18,036 nt of DNA, from contig CAJUCQ010000060.1 of NCBI GenBank assembly GCA_910584905.1, forward strand, positions 1 through 18,036, written 5' to 3'. This document shows, one piece after another, positions 4,930 to 13,674 of this stretch. A model generated the notes under the pieces. It made no database searches and had not been told where the DNA came from. It worked only from the letters and a program-made list of their open reading frames with translations. The stretch's first letter is position 1; each line of letters opens with the position of its first letter. This DNA comes from an uncultured Muribaculaceae bacterium. GTDB taxonomy: Bacteria; Bacteroidota; Bacteroidia; Bacteroidales; Muribaculaceae. The translations under genes and the position numbers were made by a program.

Positions 4930-7356
4930 TCAGAAATCGACGGTCAGGCGGACGTTGAACTGGCGGCGCGTAAGGTAGTTCGGGACGGCATAGCGGATTT
5001 CGTTGACGTCGGTGACCCAATAGTAGGAGCTGACGTTTGAGATGTCGAGCAGGTTGAACACGTCGACTCCGAGCCACACGCTTTTGAGTTTTCCGAGGAA
5101 TCCTCCGCGGGACGGCTGACCGTCGCCGGGCGATGTCAGGAGGCCGTATGCCAGCCCGATATCGAGGCGCTTGTAGGCGGGGGCGCGGAAGTAGCCTTTG
5201 TCGCGCGAGGTGCGCGGGGCTGTGGTGGGGAGTCCGTCGGAAAAGATGCCCCGCAGATTGAATTTCAGTTTGGGGAATTTCGGGAAATAGTCAGTGAAGA
5301 AGAGCGCGAAGGAGTAGCGCTGGTCGGTCGGGCGCGGGACTTTGACGCCGTTGAGCGTTTCCTGCGTTTTCATGAGCGAGAAGCTTACCCATGAGTCATT
5401 TCCGGGAACGAACTGGCCGAACAGCTTGAAGTCGAGACCGGCGGTGAAACCATTTGTGAGGTTTTCGCCTGCGTAGACGACTTTGAGGTTGTCGACCTCG
5501 TAGGGGATGAGGTTCCCGAGAATTTTGTAATATGCTTCGGCCGTGATTTTGAAGGGGCGGTTCATGGCGCGGAACGTATAGTCGCCGCCGAGGATGAACT
5601 GGAATGAGCGCTGGCTTTTGATTTTGTCGTTAAGGACGATGACGGTGTTGCCGGATTCGTCGGCGACGGGGCGTCGGAATTCCTTGAAGAAGGGAGTCTG
5701 ATAATAGAGTCCGGTGGCAAAGCGGAGCGACAGCCTCGGAGCCGCCTCGGGGACAAAGCCTACCGACACACGCGGCGAGGCGAGGAACTCGCGGTTGTAG
5801 TCCCAGTATGACAAGCGGATGCCGCCGTTGAAGTTGAAGTAGCCGAGGCGCGAATCGAGGCGGTATGTGTCCTCGACAAAGAATGCGAGGCGGTTGCTTG
5901 CGATTTCGTTTTTCGCGGCAAGGTTGTAGATTACTTTAACGGCTTCGGGGTCGAACGGAAGAGAATAGCCTGCGGAGTCGCGGAGCTCCCATTCGCGTGC
6001 ACGGTCGTTGATGCTTTCGTGCTTGAATGAGAATCCGTAGTCGAGGTTATGGCGCGCTATGCCTGAGGCGCCTCGCAGGCTGAAATCGAATACGGATGCT
6101 TTCATGCGGTTTCGCGCATGTTCGTGGTACCGCCCGACGCCGAGTTCGCCTCCGATTCCGGCTTCTCCGCCGTCGGAATTGTCGCCGGAAGTGCCGGCCT
6201 GATCAAGCCAGTATTCGCCCGAAATGTCGTAGCTGACGAGTTCGTTTGAAAGGAATCCGCCGAGCTGGGCGGTGAAGGCGTGGGCCTTCGAAGGCTGCCA
6301 AGTGAGCGAGAGGGCGCCGAAATAGGTTTCGAAGCGGTCTTTTTCCTGTCCGTCGAAATAGACGGTGAATTCTTTTGCGTCGGTTGAAGTGCCGAACTTC
6401 GTGGTTCGGTTATGGGGAATGAATTTGTAGTTGTTTATGGCGATGTTTCCGAGGAAGTTTGCTTTCAGCTTGTCCGAGAACTTGAATGTCATGGAGGTCT
6501 GGTAGTCAAAGAATTTCGGGTCGTATTCGCCTTTGTCGTCCAAAGAGCCGAGGAGGGAAGCGTTTGATTTGTAGCGGACGCCGTGAATCTGCGAGAAGCG
6601 CCTCGAAGAAGAGCCTACAGCGACAGAGCCACCCTGAAGGGATGCGGAAACCGAGCCTTCGAATGCTTCGGGCTGGCGGTATGTTATGTCGAGGACCGAC
6701 GACATCTTGTCGGCGTAGCGGGCGGAGAATCCGCCGGTCGAAAAGCCGATAGCCCCGACGAGGTCGGGGTTGACGATGCTGAGGCCCTCCTGCTGGCCGG
6801 AGGAGACGAGTTGGGGGCGATATACTTCGATGCCGTTGATGTAGACGGAGTTTTCGTCGTAAGAGCCGCCTCGGACGCTGTACTGCGATGAGAGCTCGTT
6901 GTTGGAGTTGACGCCGGCCATTGTTGTAAGGAGGCTTTCGACGGAGCCGCCGGAGACGTCGGGCGCGAGACGATAGTCGGTCATATCCATTTTTTGGATT
7001 GAGCCTGTCTGTTTCTGATAGTCTGTGACTTCGACTCCTTGGAGGGCATACGAAGCCGGGGCCATCTTGACGTTGAGGGTGACTTCCTTCTTTGCTCCGA
7101 CGAGCCGCCGCTTGCTTTCCTCGTAGCCTATGCAAGAGAATACGACGCGTATGGTGTCGGCCTCGGGAGCTGAGAGGGAGTATTTTCCGTCAATTCCCGA
7201 CATGGCTCCGATGGCTGTACCGGCGATGTGCACGCTCACGAATTCAAGGGGTTCGTTGTTTTCGTCCGTGATAAGTCCGGCGATTTTCACCGGGGCGGCG
7301 AAAACGGGAGCGAGCGACAGCGCCGCCACGATTATATAGAGCAGAAATCGTTTCAT
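4930..7356 (-). CDS. TonB-dependent receptor with carboxypeptidase-like domain
   Basis: This is an 808-aa outer-membrane active transporter or receptor. Residues 1-20 are a signal peptide (MKRFLLYIIVAALSLAPVFA). Residues about 24-99 are a carboxypeptidase D regulatory-like beta-sandwich (IAGLITDENNEPLEFVSVH, GKYSLSAPEADTIRVVFSCIGY), about 107-230 the plug (SLLTTMAGVN, YSVRGGSYDENSVYINGIEVY), and the rest a beta-barrel ending in Phe. The start is ATG at 7356; the longer upstream reading to 7731 is an Arg/Pro-rich shadow overlapping the DUF5686 gene and lacks a signal peptide. The domain order is SusC-like, but no SusD gene is nearby, so it is not a classic Sus pair. It is 41 bp downstream of the DUF5686 gene on the same strand, probably the same transcript. 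Ligand unknown. Confidence 0.93.
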   Translation of the reverse strand: MKRFLLYIIVAALSLAPVFAAPVKIAGLITDENNEPLEFVSVHIAGTAIGAMSGIDGKYSLSAPEADTIRVVFSCIGYEESKRRLVGAKKEVTLNVKMAPASYALQGVEVTDYQKQTGSIQKMDMTDYRLAPDVSGGSVESLLTTMAGVNSNNELSSQYSVRGGSYDENSVYINGIEVYRPQLVSSGQQEGLSIVNPDLVGAIGFSTGGFSARYADKMSSVLDITYRQPEAFEGSVSASLQGGSVAVGSSSRRFSQIHGVRYKSNASLLGSLDDKGEYDPKFFDYQTSMTFKFSDKLKANFLGNIAINNYKFIPHNRTTKFGTSTDAKEFTVYFDGQEKDRFETYFGALSLTWQPSKAHAFTAQLGGFLSNELVSYDISGEYWLDQAGTSGDNSDGGEAGIGGELGVGRYHEHARNRMKASVFDFSLRGASGIARHNLDYGFSFKHESINDRAREWELRDSAGYSLPFDPEAVKVIYNLAAKNEIASNRLAFFVEDTYRLDSRLGYFNFNGGIRLSYWDYNREFLASPRVSVGFVPEAAPRLSLRFATGLYYQTPFFKEFRRPVADESGNTVIVLNDKIKSQRSFQFILGGDYTFRAMNRPFKITAEAYYKILGNLIPYEVDNLKVVYAGENLTNGFTAGLDFKLFGQFVPGNDSWVSFSLMKTQETLNGVKVPRPTDQRYSFALFFTDYFPKFPKLKFNLRGIFSDGLPTTAPRTSRDKGYFRAPAYKRLDIGLAYGLLTSPGDGQPSRGGFLGKLKSVWLGVDVFNLLDISNVSSYYWVTDVNEIRYAVPNYLTRRQFNVRLTVDF

Positions 7357-7397
7357 ACAATATATAAACGCGGACGGGGCGGAAAAATTGTGTGCGG

Positions 7398-9959
7398 CTA
7401 AAATGTGACGTGGAGAGCCACGCGGACGCCTCCGCGGTCGACGGGATATGCGGGGTGGCGGTATGAGAGGCGCCAAACGTAGTCGACGCGCAGAATGCGG
7501 AAGAGGTTGTCGACGCCTGCGGAGAGTTCCATGTATGGGCCTTGGTCCATCGGACGGGTTACGGCCGCGGCCGGGAATGCGATGAGGCCGGGGTTTTCGG
7601 GCGATGGCGTGCAGCGGGCCGAACGCGAGCCGTATAGGCCCCTGAAGCCGACGACTTCGCGCAGGCGGGCTTTTTTGACGAGGGGTATCATGTTGAAGAG
7701 CGCTCCGTTGAGCCAGTAGGTGAGGTCCCACGACACGTATGATGTGTTGACGAACTCGAGGGGGTTCATCAGCGCGAAGCTTTGCGGCTGGATTGTGTAT
7801 GAGAGGTTTGCGTTGGGAATCAGGAGGTCGAGGAAATCGGTCTGTCCCCAGACGTGTCCTCCGCCGGCGTAGCAGTCGATGAAGCCGAATGCCGAGAGCC
7901 AGAAGCGTTTGGATATGTTTATTTCGGTTTTATTCACGCCGAAGTCCGAGCCGAGGAATCCTTTCGGGGCAAAAGAGTGCTCGATGACGAATACGGGGGC
8001 GTCGAGGTTTACGGGTATGCGGTGAGAACGGCCCTGATAGAATTTTTCGCCCGGGGCGTAGCGCAGGCGCAATGAGGCCTGATTGACGGTGAAATGGCCT
8101 ATGCGGCGTCCGTCGGCGAGGATGAAGGGGAATGTGCGCGACGCCTCCTGCCTGCGGGATTCGAGGGCTGCGACGAGCGAGAAGTTGTTTCGGAGCTCGA
8201 GCGTGTATTCAAGGCGTGAAAGGCGGCGATAGGTCGTGAGGTCATCGGACATGCGGCGGAGGGAGAGGACAAAATTGTCGCTGTTGGTGAACAGGTAGTG
8301 CTGTCCGGGGGAATCGGTGTCGTAGCTGTGCAGGATTTTGAGCGAATGGACGGGGAATTCGCGTGAATGTCGCAGCTTGTCATGGAATGAGTATTCGACC
8401 TCGGCGCTGTATTTCCAACGGTGGTCTCTGAAGCCGTGGGCGACGTATCCGCGAGCGAACCAACGCGGGCTCAGGTTTGCCGTGGTCATGCCGCCTACTC
8501 TCAGCCTCAGGCCTTCGAGGCTGTTGTAGCTTGCGAATGTATTAACCGGGCCGAAGTCGAATCGGCTGTTCTCGGGCGCGGTGCCGACGTAGCCTGAAAA
8601 GAGAATCTTGAGGCATTTTTCGGTCCAGTAATAGAATTTGTTCTGCCGGAGGCGCTTCACGAGGTCGGCCGCGGAGCTTTCGCCCCGGGCAATCGGCGAG
8701 GTCCGCACGTCGGCCCAGTAAGCGCTGTCGCGCCGGGAGGCTTCGCTGACAGTGCGGGTGAGGCCCAATCCGTCGAATACGGAGTCGTCGACGGCATCGA
8801 ACGAGTGGTTTCGGAAATCGAGCCTTCGGCGCAGGTATATCTCCGGCGCTCCGGGCAGGGGCGCGGCCTCGATGACAAGGTCGTCGAGGGTCTTGAGGCG
8901 TGTGTTTCCGGGCCCTCGGCTGAAGGTCTGGGTTATAAGGAGGGATTTTATGAAGTTGAGGTTTATGTCGGAGGGAACGCGCATCTCGGCTTTGCGGACA
9001 AACATCGACGAGTCGCCTTCGGCCACGTAGACCGAGCCTATGAAACCGAAGGCCGAGCGATTATGGGGGTAGAACGAAAGGACGATACATCTTTCGCCGT
9101 CGACCTGCACGGTGTCAACGAGATAAAACTTGTAGAAATCGGGGGCTATTCTCGAGAGCGGGCTTACGAAGCGGTTCTGAAGGAGGTTTATGTCATTGGC
9201 GTAGAAATCGACTTCTCCGAGGACGTCCTCAAGGAGTGTGACCATGTTGTTGTCGTTGATCATTTCGTCGATACCTTCGCGTTTGACAGCCTGCACGCGT
9301 TCGCGGCGGGCGTCGGGGTTGCGGCGGTTGAACACTTCGGTGTATTTCTCCGTGACCGAGAGGGGGAGGACGGGTTTGCCGGAGACTTCGGACGTATCGA
9401 CGTGCGATGCAAGGAAAGGGAATCGCTTCAGCAGCGCGGTGCGTTCTTCGGCCTTGAAGTCGTTGAGGGCTATGGTTATGCGCTCGTATTTGTCGTAATT
9501 GTAGCGGGGTTTCGCCGCGGGGTCGGTTTCGGAGGCGGCGGCCCGGAGGCGTCGGGCGAAATCGACGGCAGGGTTGTTTTTCTTGGAGTATTTCTTTTTG
9601 CTGACTACAAGCTCTTTCAGCTCTGTAGCCGCCGGGGGGAGCTGAAAGTCGTAGATATTGAGTCCGTCGGGGCGTAGAGGCAATGTGCGGCTTTCGTAGC
9701 CCATGCACATGGCTTTCAGCGCCCGCGCGGCGCGCGGCACTTTCATTTCGAAGAGGCCCTTTTCGTCGGCAACGATGGCTTTGGGAGTCCCCTCGACCAA
9801 GACGGATGCGTAGGGCAATCCGGCCATCGACAGGGAGTCGCGGACGATACCGCGGACGTACACCTCGGGGACGGCACCCGCAACCGCCGGCACGCACCAA
9901 AGGAGCAAAAGCGAAATTATGCCCGAAATAAGATATTTTTTTGTATTTTTGCCTGTCAA
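7398..9959 (-). CDS. DUF5686 outer-membrane protein with carboxypeptidase-like domain
   Basis: This 853-aa predicted outer-membrane protein has a signal peptide in residues 1-29 (KKYLISGIISLLLLWCVPAVAGA) and a carboxypeptidase regulatory-like domain at about 33-112 (VYVRGIVRDSLSMAGLPYASV, then KAMCMGYESRTLPL). The remainder is DUF5686, opening with the typical KKKYSKKNNPAVDFARRL and YNYDKYERITIALNDF (about 121-168) and ending in a barrel-like region closed by VALHVTF. The family's function is unknown. The start is a TTG at 9959: an in-frame TAG lies two codons upstream and no ATG occurs before the signal peptide. This places it 11 bp from the divergent CYTH gene, so its own promoter must lie inside the CYTH coding region; I see no clear -7 box there. 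The TonB receptor gene follows after 41 bp. Confidence 0.88.
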   Translation of the reverse strand: MTGKNTKKYLISGIISLLLLWCVPAVAGAVPEVYVRGIVRDSLSMAGLPYASVLVEGTPKAIVADEKGLFEMKVPRAARALKAMCMGYESRTLPLRPDGLNIYDFQLPPAATELKELVVSKKKYSKKNNPAVDFARRLRAAASETDPAAKPRYNYDKYERITIALNDFKAEERTALLKRFPFLASHVDTSEVSGKPVLPLSVTEKYTEVFNRRNPDARRERVQAVKREGIDEMINDNNMVTLLEDVLGEVDFYANDINLLQNRFVSPLSRIAPDFYKFYLVDTVQVDGERCIVLSFYPHNRSAFGFIGSVYVAEGDSSMFVRKAEMRVPSDINLNFIKSLLITQTFSRGPGNTRLKTLDDLVIEAAPLPGAPEIYLRRRLDFRNHSFDAVDDSVFDGLGLTRTVSEASRRDSAYWADVRTSPIARGESSAADLVKRLRQNKFYYWTEKCLKILFSGYVGTAPENSRFDFGPVNTFASYNSLEGLRLRVGGMTTANLSPRWFARGYVAHGFRDHRWKYSAEVEYSFHDKLRHSREFPVHSLKILHSYDTDSPGQHYLFTNSDNFVLSLRRMSDDLTTYRRLSRLEYTLELRNNFSLVAALESRRQEASRTFPFILADGRRIGHFTVNQASLRLRYAPGEKFYQGRSHRIPVNLDAPVFVIEHSFAPKGFLGSDFGVNKTEINISKRFWLSAFGFIDCYAGGGHVWGQTDFLDLLIPNANLSYTIQPQSFALMNPLEFVNTSYVSWDLTYWLNGALFNMIPLVKKARLREVVGFRGLYGSRSARCTPSPENPGLIAFPAAAVTRPMDQGPYMELSAGVDNLFRILRVDYVWRLSYRHPAYPVDRGGVRVALHVTF
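9944..9951 (+). promoter_or_regulatory. -7 box of the CYTH gene
   Basis: TATTTTTG matches TAnnTTTG and ends 19 nt before the CYTH ATG at 9971. Transcription would start near 9957, on top of the TTG start codon of the opposite-strand DUF5686 gene. The -33 element is poor. Confidence 0.55.
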
Positions 9960-9970
9960 ACTCTACAACA

Positions 9971-10450
9971 ATGGCTAAAGAAATCGAACGAAAATTTTTG
10001 GTCCGAAACACGGACTACCGTAAGGCGGCCACCTGCGAGAGACATCTGCGTCAGGCTTATCTCAGCCTCGACCCCCGGGCGACGGTGCGCGTGCGAATCG
10101 CCGACGGGCGCGGCTTTCTGACTGTGAAGGGCCTGAATTCGGGGGCCGTGCGCAACGAATGGGAATACGAAATCCCTGTCGGGGATGCCGAAGAGATGCT
10201 CGCGGAGTGCGCCGTCAGCACCGTTATCGACAAAAGGCGCCTGATTGTTCCGGCAGGCAACGGCCTGCAATGGGAGATAGATGAGTTCGGGGGCGCCCAC
10301 GCCGGGCTGACCGTAGCGGAAATAGAGTTGCCCGACGCGTCGTCGCCCGTTCCTCCGGCGCCGTTTATCGGGCGCGAGGTAACGGGCGACGAACGCTATT
10401 ACAACTCGTCGCTTGCAGCGGCCGGGGCCTCTACTCCACCCTGCGTGTGA
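9971..10450 (+). CDS. CYTH-domain triphosphate tunnel protein
   Basis: This is a 159-aa member of the CYTH / triphosphate tunnel metalloenzyme family, close in size to bacterial stand-alone members that hydrolyse tripolyphosphate or NTPs with a divalent metal. The N-terminal ExExK signature is E4, E6, K8 (MAKEIERKFLV). Other tunnel residues are visible: R40 and R42 (VRVRI), K53 (TVKG), E65 and E67 (WEYEI), K88-R90 (DKRR), E102 and D104 (WEIDEF), E117 and E119 (AEIEL). The family end motif EVTGDERYYNSSLA is present. ATG 9971 is chosen over an upstream TTG because it puts the signature at the N-terminus. The last 52 bp overlap antisense with the end of the rRNA methyltransferase gene. The true substrate is unknown. 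Confidence 0.9.
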   Translation: MAKEIERKFLVRNTDYRKAATCERHLRQAYLSLDPRATVRVRIADGRGFLTVKGLNSGAVRNEWEYEIPVGDAEEMLAECAVSTVIDKRRLIVPAGNGLQWEIDEFGGAHAGLTVAEIELPDASSPVPPAPFIGREVTGDERYYNSSLAAAGASTPPCV

Positions 10451-11862
10451 GCGGGCTTGCGTTCGAGACGGACCACGTTCTCGACGTGCTGAGTATGAGG
10501 GAACATGTCGACGGGCTGAATGGCCGTGATGCAGTATTTTGCATCGAGAAGGGCGAGGTCGCGCGCCTGCGTTGCGGGGTTGCAACTCACGTAGACAATC
10601 CGCTCCGGCTCGGCCTCAAGGATTACGTCGACAACGTCGGCGTGCATTCCGGCGCGCGGGGGGTCGACAATCATCACGTCGGGGCGCCCGTGCTCGGCTA
10701 TAAAGGCGGCGTTGAGCACGTCTTTCATGTCGCCGGCGAAGAATAGCGTGTTGTCGAGGCCGTTTACTTCAGCGTTGATTTTTGCATCTGCGATTGCTTC
10801 AGGCACGTATTCGATGCCTACGACCTTGCGGGCGCGGCGGCTGATGAAGTTGGCAATGGTGCCGGTGCCGGTGTAGAGGTCGTAGACAAGCTCGTTGCCG
10901 GTGAGTCCGGCAAATTCGCGGGCCACTTTGTAGAGCTCGTATGCCTGACGGGAGTTTGTCTGATAGAACGACTTCGGGCCGATGCGGAAGCGGAGGCCTT
11001 CCATTTCTTCTTCGATGTAGTCTCTGCCTGCGAAGGTGACCACGGGGAGGTCGCCGATTGTGTCGTTGGCTTTGGTATTGACGACGTAGAGAAGCGACGT
11101 AATCTGCGGGAATTCATCCTTTACGGCGCTCATGAGCGCACGGATATCGTCGGGGCGGTCTTCGCCGAAGCTCATGAGGGCCATGACTTCGCCTGTCGAG
11201 GTGATGCGCACCATGAGTGTGCGCAGGAAGCCCTCGTTGTTGCGGAGGTCGTAGAATGTAAGGCCGTGTTGCTTGCCGAATGCCTTGATAAATTTGCGGA
11301 GGCGGTTTGAGAGGTCGTCCTGAAGATGACAGCGGTCGATGTCGAGAACTTTGTCGAACGCGCCGGGGATGTGGAATCCTGCGGCGTCGCGGTCGGGGAA
11401 TTCCTCGCCGCTTCTGAGCTGTTCAAGGGTGAGCCAGCATTTGTTGGAGAAGGTGTATTCCATCTTGTTGCGGTATTCCCATATCTCTTGTGAGCCGAGC
11501 GTGGGCGCGACTTCAGGATGCGGCACCTTGGCGATGCGGTCGAGGGCGTCGACAACCTGCCGGCGCTTTGCCTCAAGCTGGAATGTATAGGGAAGATGCT
11601 GCCAGCGGCATCCTCCGCAGACGGTGAAGTGCGAGCACGGGGCTTCGACGCGCATTTCGCCCGGGCGGACGATGCGCGTGATGCGTCCCATCGCATATGA
11701 GCGACGCTTTTTTTCAATTTTTATATCGACGATGTCACCGGGGGCGCCAAAAGGGAGGAATACGACCATGTCGTCGATTCGGGCCAAAGCGTTTCCTTCT
11801 GCCGCCACATCAAGAATTTCTATTCCCTCGAACTCGGGAAGCGGTTTGCGTTTACGTGCCAT
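10399..11862 (-). CDS. rlmD: 23S rRNA m5U methyltransferase, RlmD/RumA type
   Basis: This 487-aa SAM-dependent RNA uracil-C5 methyltransferase has an N-terminal TRAM-type beta-barrel at about 10-65. Four Fe-S cysteines follow: C76, C82, C85 (CSHFTVCGGC) and C178 (DIDRCHLQ). The MTase domain shows SFYQTNSRQAYELY at 298-311, the SAM loop DLYTGTGTI at 328-336, VVGIEYV with E351, DPPRAG at 400-405, and the SCNP motif with nucleophile C427, ending in HTQHVENVVRLERK near 469. The 18-residue tail beyond that lies in the antisense overlap with the CYTH gene. Bacteroidetes often carry two RumA-like paralogues, and the target base (U1939, U747 or both) cannot be told from sequence, so the gene symbol is by family. 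A strong promoter sits 18-48 nt upstream. Confidence 0.9.
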   Translation of the reverse strand: MARKRKPLPEFEGIEILDVAAEGNALARIDDMVVFLPFGAPGDIVDIKIEKKRRSYAMGRITRIVRPGEMRVEAPCSHFTVCGGCRWQHLPYTFQLEAKRRQVVDALDRIAKVPHPEVAPTLGSQEIWEYRNKMEYTFSNKCWLTLEQLRSGEEFPDRDAAGFHIPGAFDKVLDIDRCHLQDDLSNRLRKFIKAFGKQHGLTFYDLRNNEGFLRTLMVRITSTGEVMALMSFGEDRPDDIRALMSAVKDEFPQITSLLYVVNTKANDTIGDLPVVTFAGRDYIEEEMEGLRFRIGPKSFYQTNSRQAYELYKVAREFAGLTGNELVYDLYTGTGTIANFISRRARKVVGIEYVPEAIADAKINAEVNGLDNTLFFAGDMKDVLNAAFIAEHGRPDVMIVDPPRAGMHADVVDVILEAEPERIVYVSCNPATQARDLALLDAKYCITAIQPVDMFPHTQHVENVVRLERKPAHTQGGVEAPAAASDEL

Positions 11863-11879
11863 TTTTTTCAGATTTCCTG

Positions 11880-11910
11880 CAAAGATACAAAAAATCCGTC
11901 ATCCGTCAAA
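11880..11910 (-). promoter_or_regulatory. Promoter of the rlmD-type gene
   Basis: The minus strand has TTTG at 11910-11907, a 19-nt spacer, and TATCTTTG at 11887-11880. Both elements match the Bacteroidetes consensus with the standard spacing, giving a leader of about 10-15 nt before the ATG at 11862. It shows that rlmD is transcribed apart from the nitroreductase gene that ends at 11931. Confidence 0.85.
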
Positions 11911-11930
11911 TCCGCACGCAGCGCGGGCGG

Positions 11931-12740
11931 CTACGGGTTGCGACGGTATGATCTGAGATACGAGAGGTCGCCCGAGGGGTCGGGGCGGTCGGGGTCGATA
12001 TAGAATGAGCCGCTGACGCCCTGCGCTTCTTCGGCAAGCGCGAAGTGGCAAAGGCCTATGCCGCAGTCGAGACGGGCCATCTTTGATGAGGGAGCGCTGT
12101 AGAAGTGGACCGCCCCGTCATCGGCGACGAGCGCACGCCACGGCTGGCTGTTCATCGACGACGGCGCGATTCTCATCATCGCGAGCGACTCGGCGAAGTC
12201 GTTGTCGGAGTCGAGAGGCGTGGCGAAGTCATGCTGAAAGAAGAGCGATTCGACGGGCAGGCGACGGTCGCTCCGGGCTATGAAGCGCGTAATGCGGTCG
12301 CGGATGGTGCGGTGCGAGGCGGCCGCTCCGACGGGCGAAATTATGTTCAGGGAGCGCCCGGCGGGAAAATCGGCTTTGGCCGAAAAGTCGGACGACCTGA
12401 ATGTGGCGGCAATCCAGCATGTGCCGAGGCCGAGTTCGGTGGCGCGGAGGACAATCTGCTCGAAGATAAACCCGGCGGACAGGCGCGCATCGGGCGTGTC
12501 GGCAAATCCCATCAGCATGTAGGTTGTGGCCCCGGTGATGACGCCGTAGGTGCCGGGGCGCTGCGGCCCCGAGAGGTCGAAGTCGGCGATGGTGATGCTG
12601 ACGTCGTCTTTCGGGCCGAATGGGCTGCGGGCCTGAACGGCGGCTTCGTTCAGCGCCTCACGCTCGGCATTTGTTAGCGGGACGCCGGCGTATGCGCGCA
12701 CCGAGTGGCGGGCCCGCATGGTCTGAAATATATTTTCCAT
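11931..12740 (-). CDS. Nitroreductase-family flavoprotein (TM1586 type)
   Basis: This 269-aa protein resembles the TM-nitroreductase group, in which two nitroreductase-like halves form one FMN-binding chain. The N-terminus RARHSVRAY (R9-Y17) is the usual FMN phosphate contact. The middle holds TGATTYMLMGF and FIFEQIVLRATELGLGTCWIAATF (about 70-114), and the second half has the Ser/Asn-rich APSSMNSQPWRALV at 192-205 and DCGIGLCHFALA at 225-236. The expected chemistry is NAD(P)H-dependent two-electron reduction; the physiological substrate is unknown. ATG 12740 is preferred: a TTG 48 bp upstream would add 16 residues with no family match. It lies 78 bp downstream of the DUF4249 gene on the same strand, with no terminator visible between them, so read-through is possible. 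No clear promoter was found for it. Confidence 0.88.
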   Translation of the reverse strand: MENIFQTMRARHSVRAYAGVPLTNAEREALNEAAVQARSPFGPKDDVSITIADFDLSGPQRPGTYGVITGATTYMLMGFADTPDARLSAGFIFEQIVLRATELGLGTCWIAATFRSSDFSAKADFPAGRSLNIISPVGAAASHRTIRDRITRFIARSDRRLPVESLFFQHDFATPLDSDNDFAESLAMMRIAPSSMNSQPWRALVADDGAVHFYSAPSSKMARLDCGIGLCHFALAEEAQGVSGSFYIDPDRPDPSGDLSYLRSYRRNP

Positions 12741-12818
12741 TTGATGTAAGTTCGTTCTTTGAGTCAACGCTGACAAGGATGGAAACAACTCGGGGCTGTG
12801 TTTTGTTGCATGCGCCGG

Positions 12819-13673
12819 TCAGTCTTCGGGGATGACAATCGTTCGCTGGGATGCGCCGTAGGCGGCCCAGTAGCCGAGGCCTCCGCTGATATTCGAAGGA
12901 CAATTCTCCGCGAAGGTGAAGAAGAGATTTCCCGAGAGTGATACGCTACTGTCGTACACGCGCCAGAAATCATATATATCAGGCTCGATGCTGCAGGCCT
13001 TGACGGTGACTCGGCTTCCGGCCTTGTAGTAATGGCTGAAAGCGTCGGCGTCCTCGAATGTCGAATGAATGCCGCGGGTCACGACGATGCCTTCGGCGGG
13101 GTCATAGGAGTAGCCCGCAAAGGTTCCGGTGAATGTGGCGTAATACCGTTCGTCCTGACTGAAATCCCTTGAAAAGAGTTTGTAGTATCCGTCAGGGAGG
13201 ATGTCGTCGACAAAAGCCCGGATGGTGTACATGCTGTCCGTGCCTTCGACGGCGACAGCTTCGAGGCGCACGAGGTCGGGGCGCGGGAGCATTGTGGCCG
13301 AGGCTTCGAGCGTGTCCGTCTCGGTCTCCACGACGAGGCGGTAAGTGTGGCCGATGCGCCCTTTGAGCCGCGATGATGTATAGACGAACGAGGGGGTGTA
13401 TGCGTTGTTGATGCGCCCGGTGAGGATATAGCGCGTGTCGCCGTCGAAAATCGACACTCTTGCCCATTTTTCGACGAAATCGTCGAACGAAGCTACGTCA
13501 GCCGTAAGGTCCACGGCATGGGTGAGCATGACGACGGGAGCCTGCCCTTCTTCAATCCAGCCCTCCACGACGAGCGGCAGGCGCCCGACCGGCTCGTTCT
13601 CGCTTCCGACGCATGCCGCGAGACTCAAGGCGGCCGCGCAGATGAGTGGTATTGCTGTTTTTATAGCGCTCAT
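12819..13673 (-). CDS. DUF4249 outer-membrane lipoprotein
   Basis: This 284-aa protein has a lipoprotein signal, MSAIKTAIPLICAAALS followed by the lipobox LAAC with C21 as the lipidated residue. The body fits DUF4249: an opening GRLPLVVEGWIEEGQAPVVMLTHAV, a central GRIGHTYRLVVETETDTLEASATMLPRPDLV, a YYKLFSRD segment, and a closing NCPSNISGGLGYWAAYGAS. DUF4249 genes commonly sit next to TonB-dependent receptor genes in Bacteroidetes, and here the receptor gene ends one base before this ATG. The expected location is the outer membrane, as a surface or periplasmic partner of the receptor; the molecular function is unknown. It is the last of four tightly packed genes. Length and N-terminus look complete. 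Confidence 0.88.
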   Translation of the reverse strand: MSAIKTAIPLICAAALSLAACVGSENEPVGRLPLVVEGWIEEGQAPVVMLTHAVDLTADVASFDDFVEKWARVSIFDGDTRYILTGRINNAYTPSFVYTSSRLKGRIGHTYRLVVETETDTLEASATMLPRPDLVRLEAVAVEGTDSMYTIRAFVDDILPDGYYKLFSRDFSQDERYYATFTGTFAGYSYDPAEGIVVTRGIHSTFEDADAFSHYYKAGSRVTVKACSIEPDIYDFWRVYDSSVSLSGNLFFTFAENCPSNISGGLGYWAAYGASQRTIVIPED

Positions 13674-13674
13674 A

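Noticed and set aside
7357..7731. N-terminal extension of the TonB receptor frame up to 7731
   Set aside because: The extra 125 residues are Arg/Pro-rich, lie within the DUF5686 coding sequence, and precede a perfect signal peptide starting at the ATG at 7356.
8805..9677. 290-aa plus-strand frame antisense to the DUF5686 gene
   Set aside because: It consists mostly of Val/Gly/Glu runs mirroring the coding strand and matches nothing recognisable.
12105..12677. 190-aa plus-strand frame antisense to the nitroreductase
   Set aside because: It has Gly/Arg/Val-biased composition and no motif; the minus frame carries the flavin-binding pattern.
12741..12788. Upstream TTG start of the nitroreductase adding 16 residues
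   Set aside because: The added residues have no family match, and ATG 12740 places the FMN-contacting RxxSVR region at the expected distance from the N-terminus.
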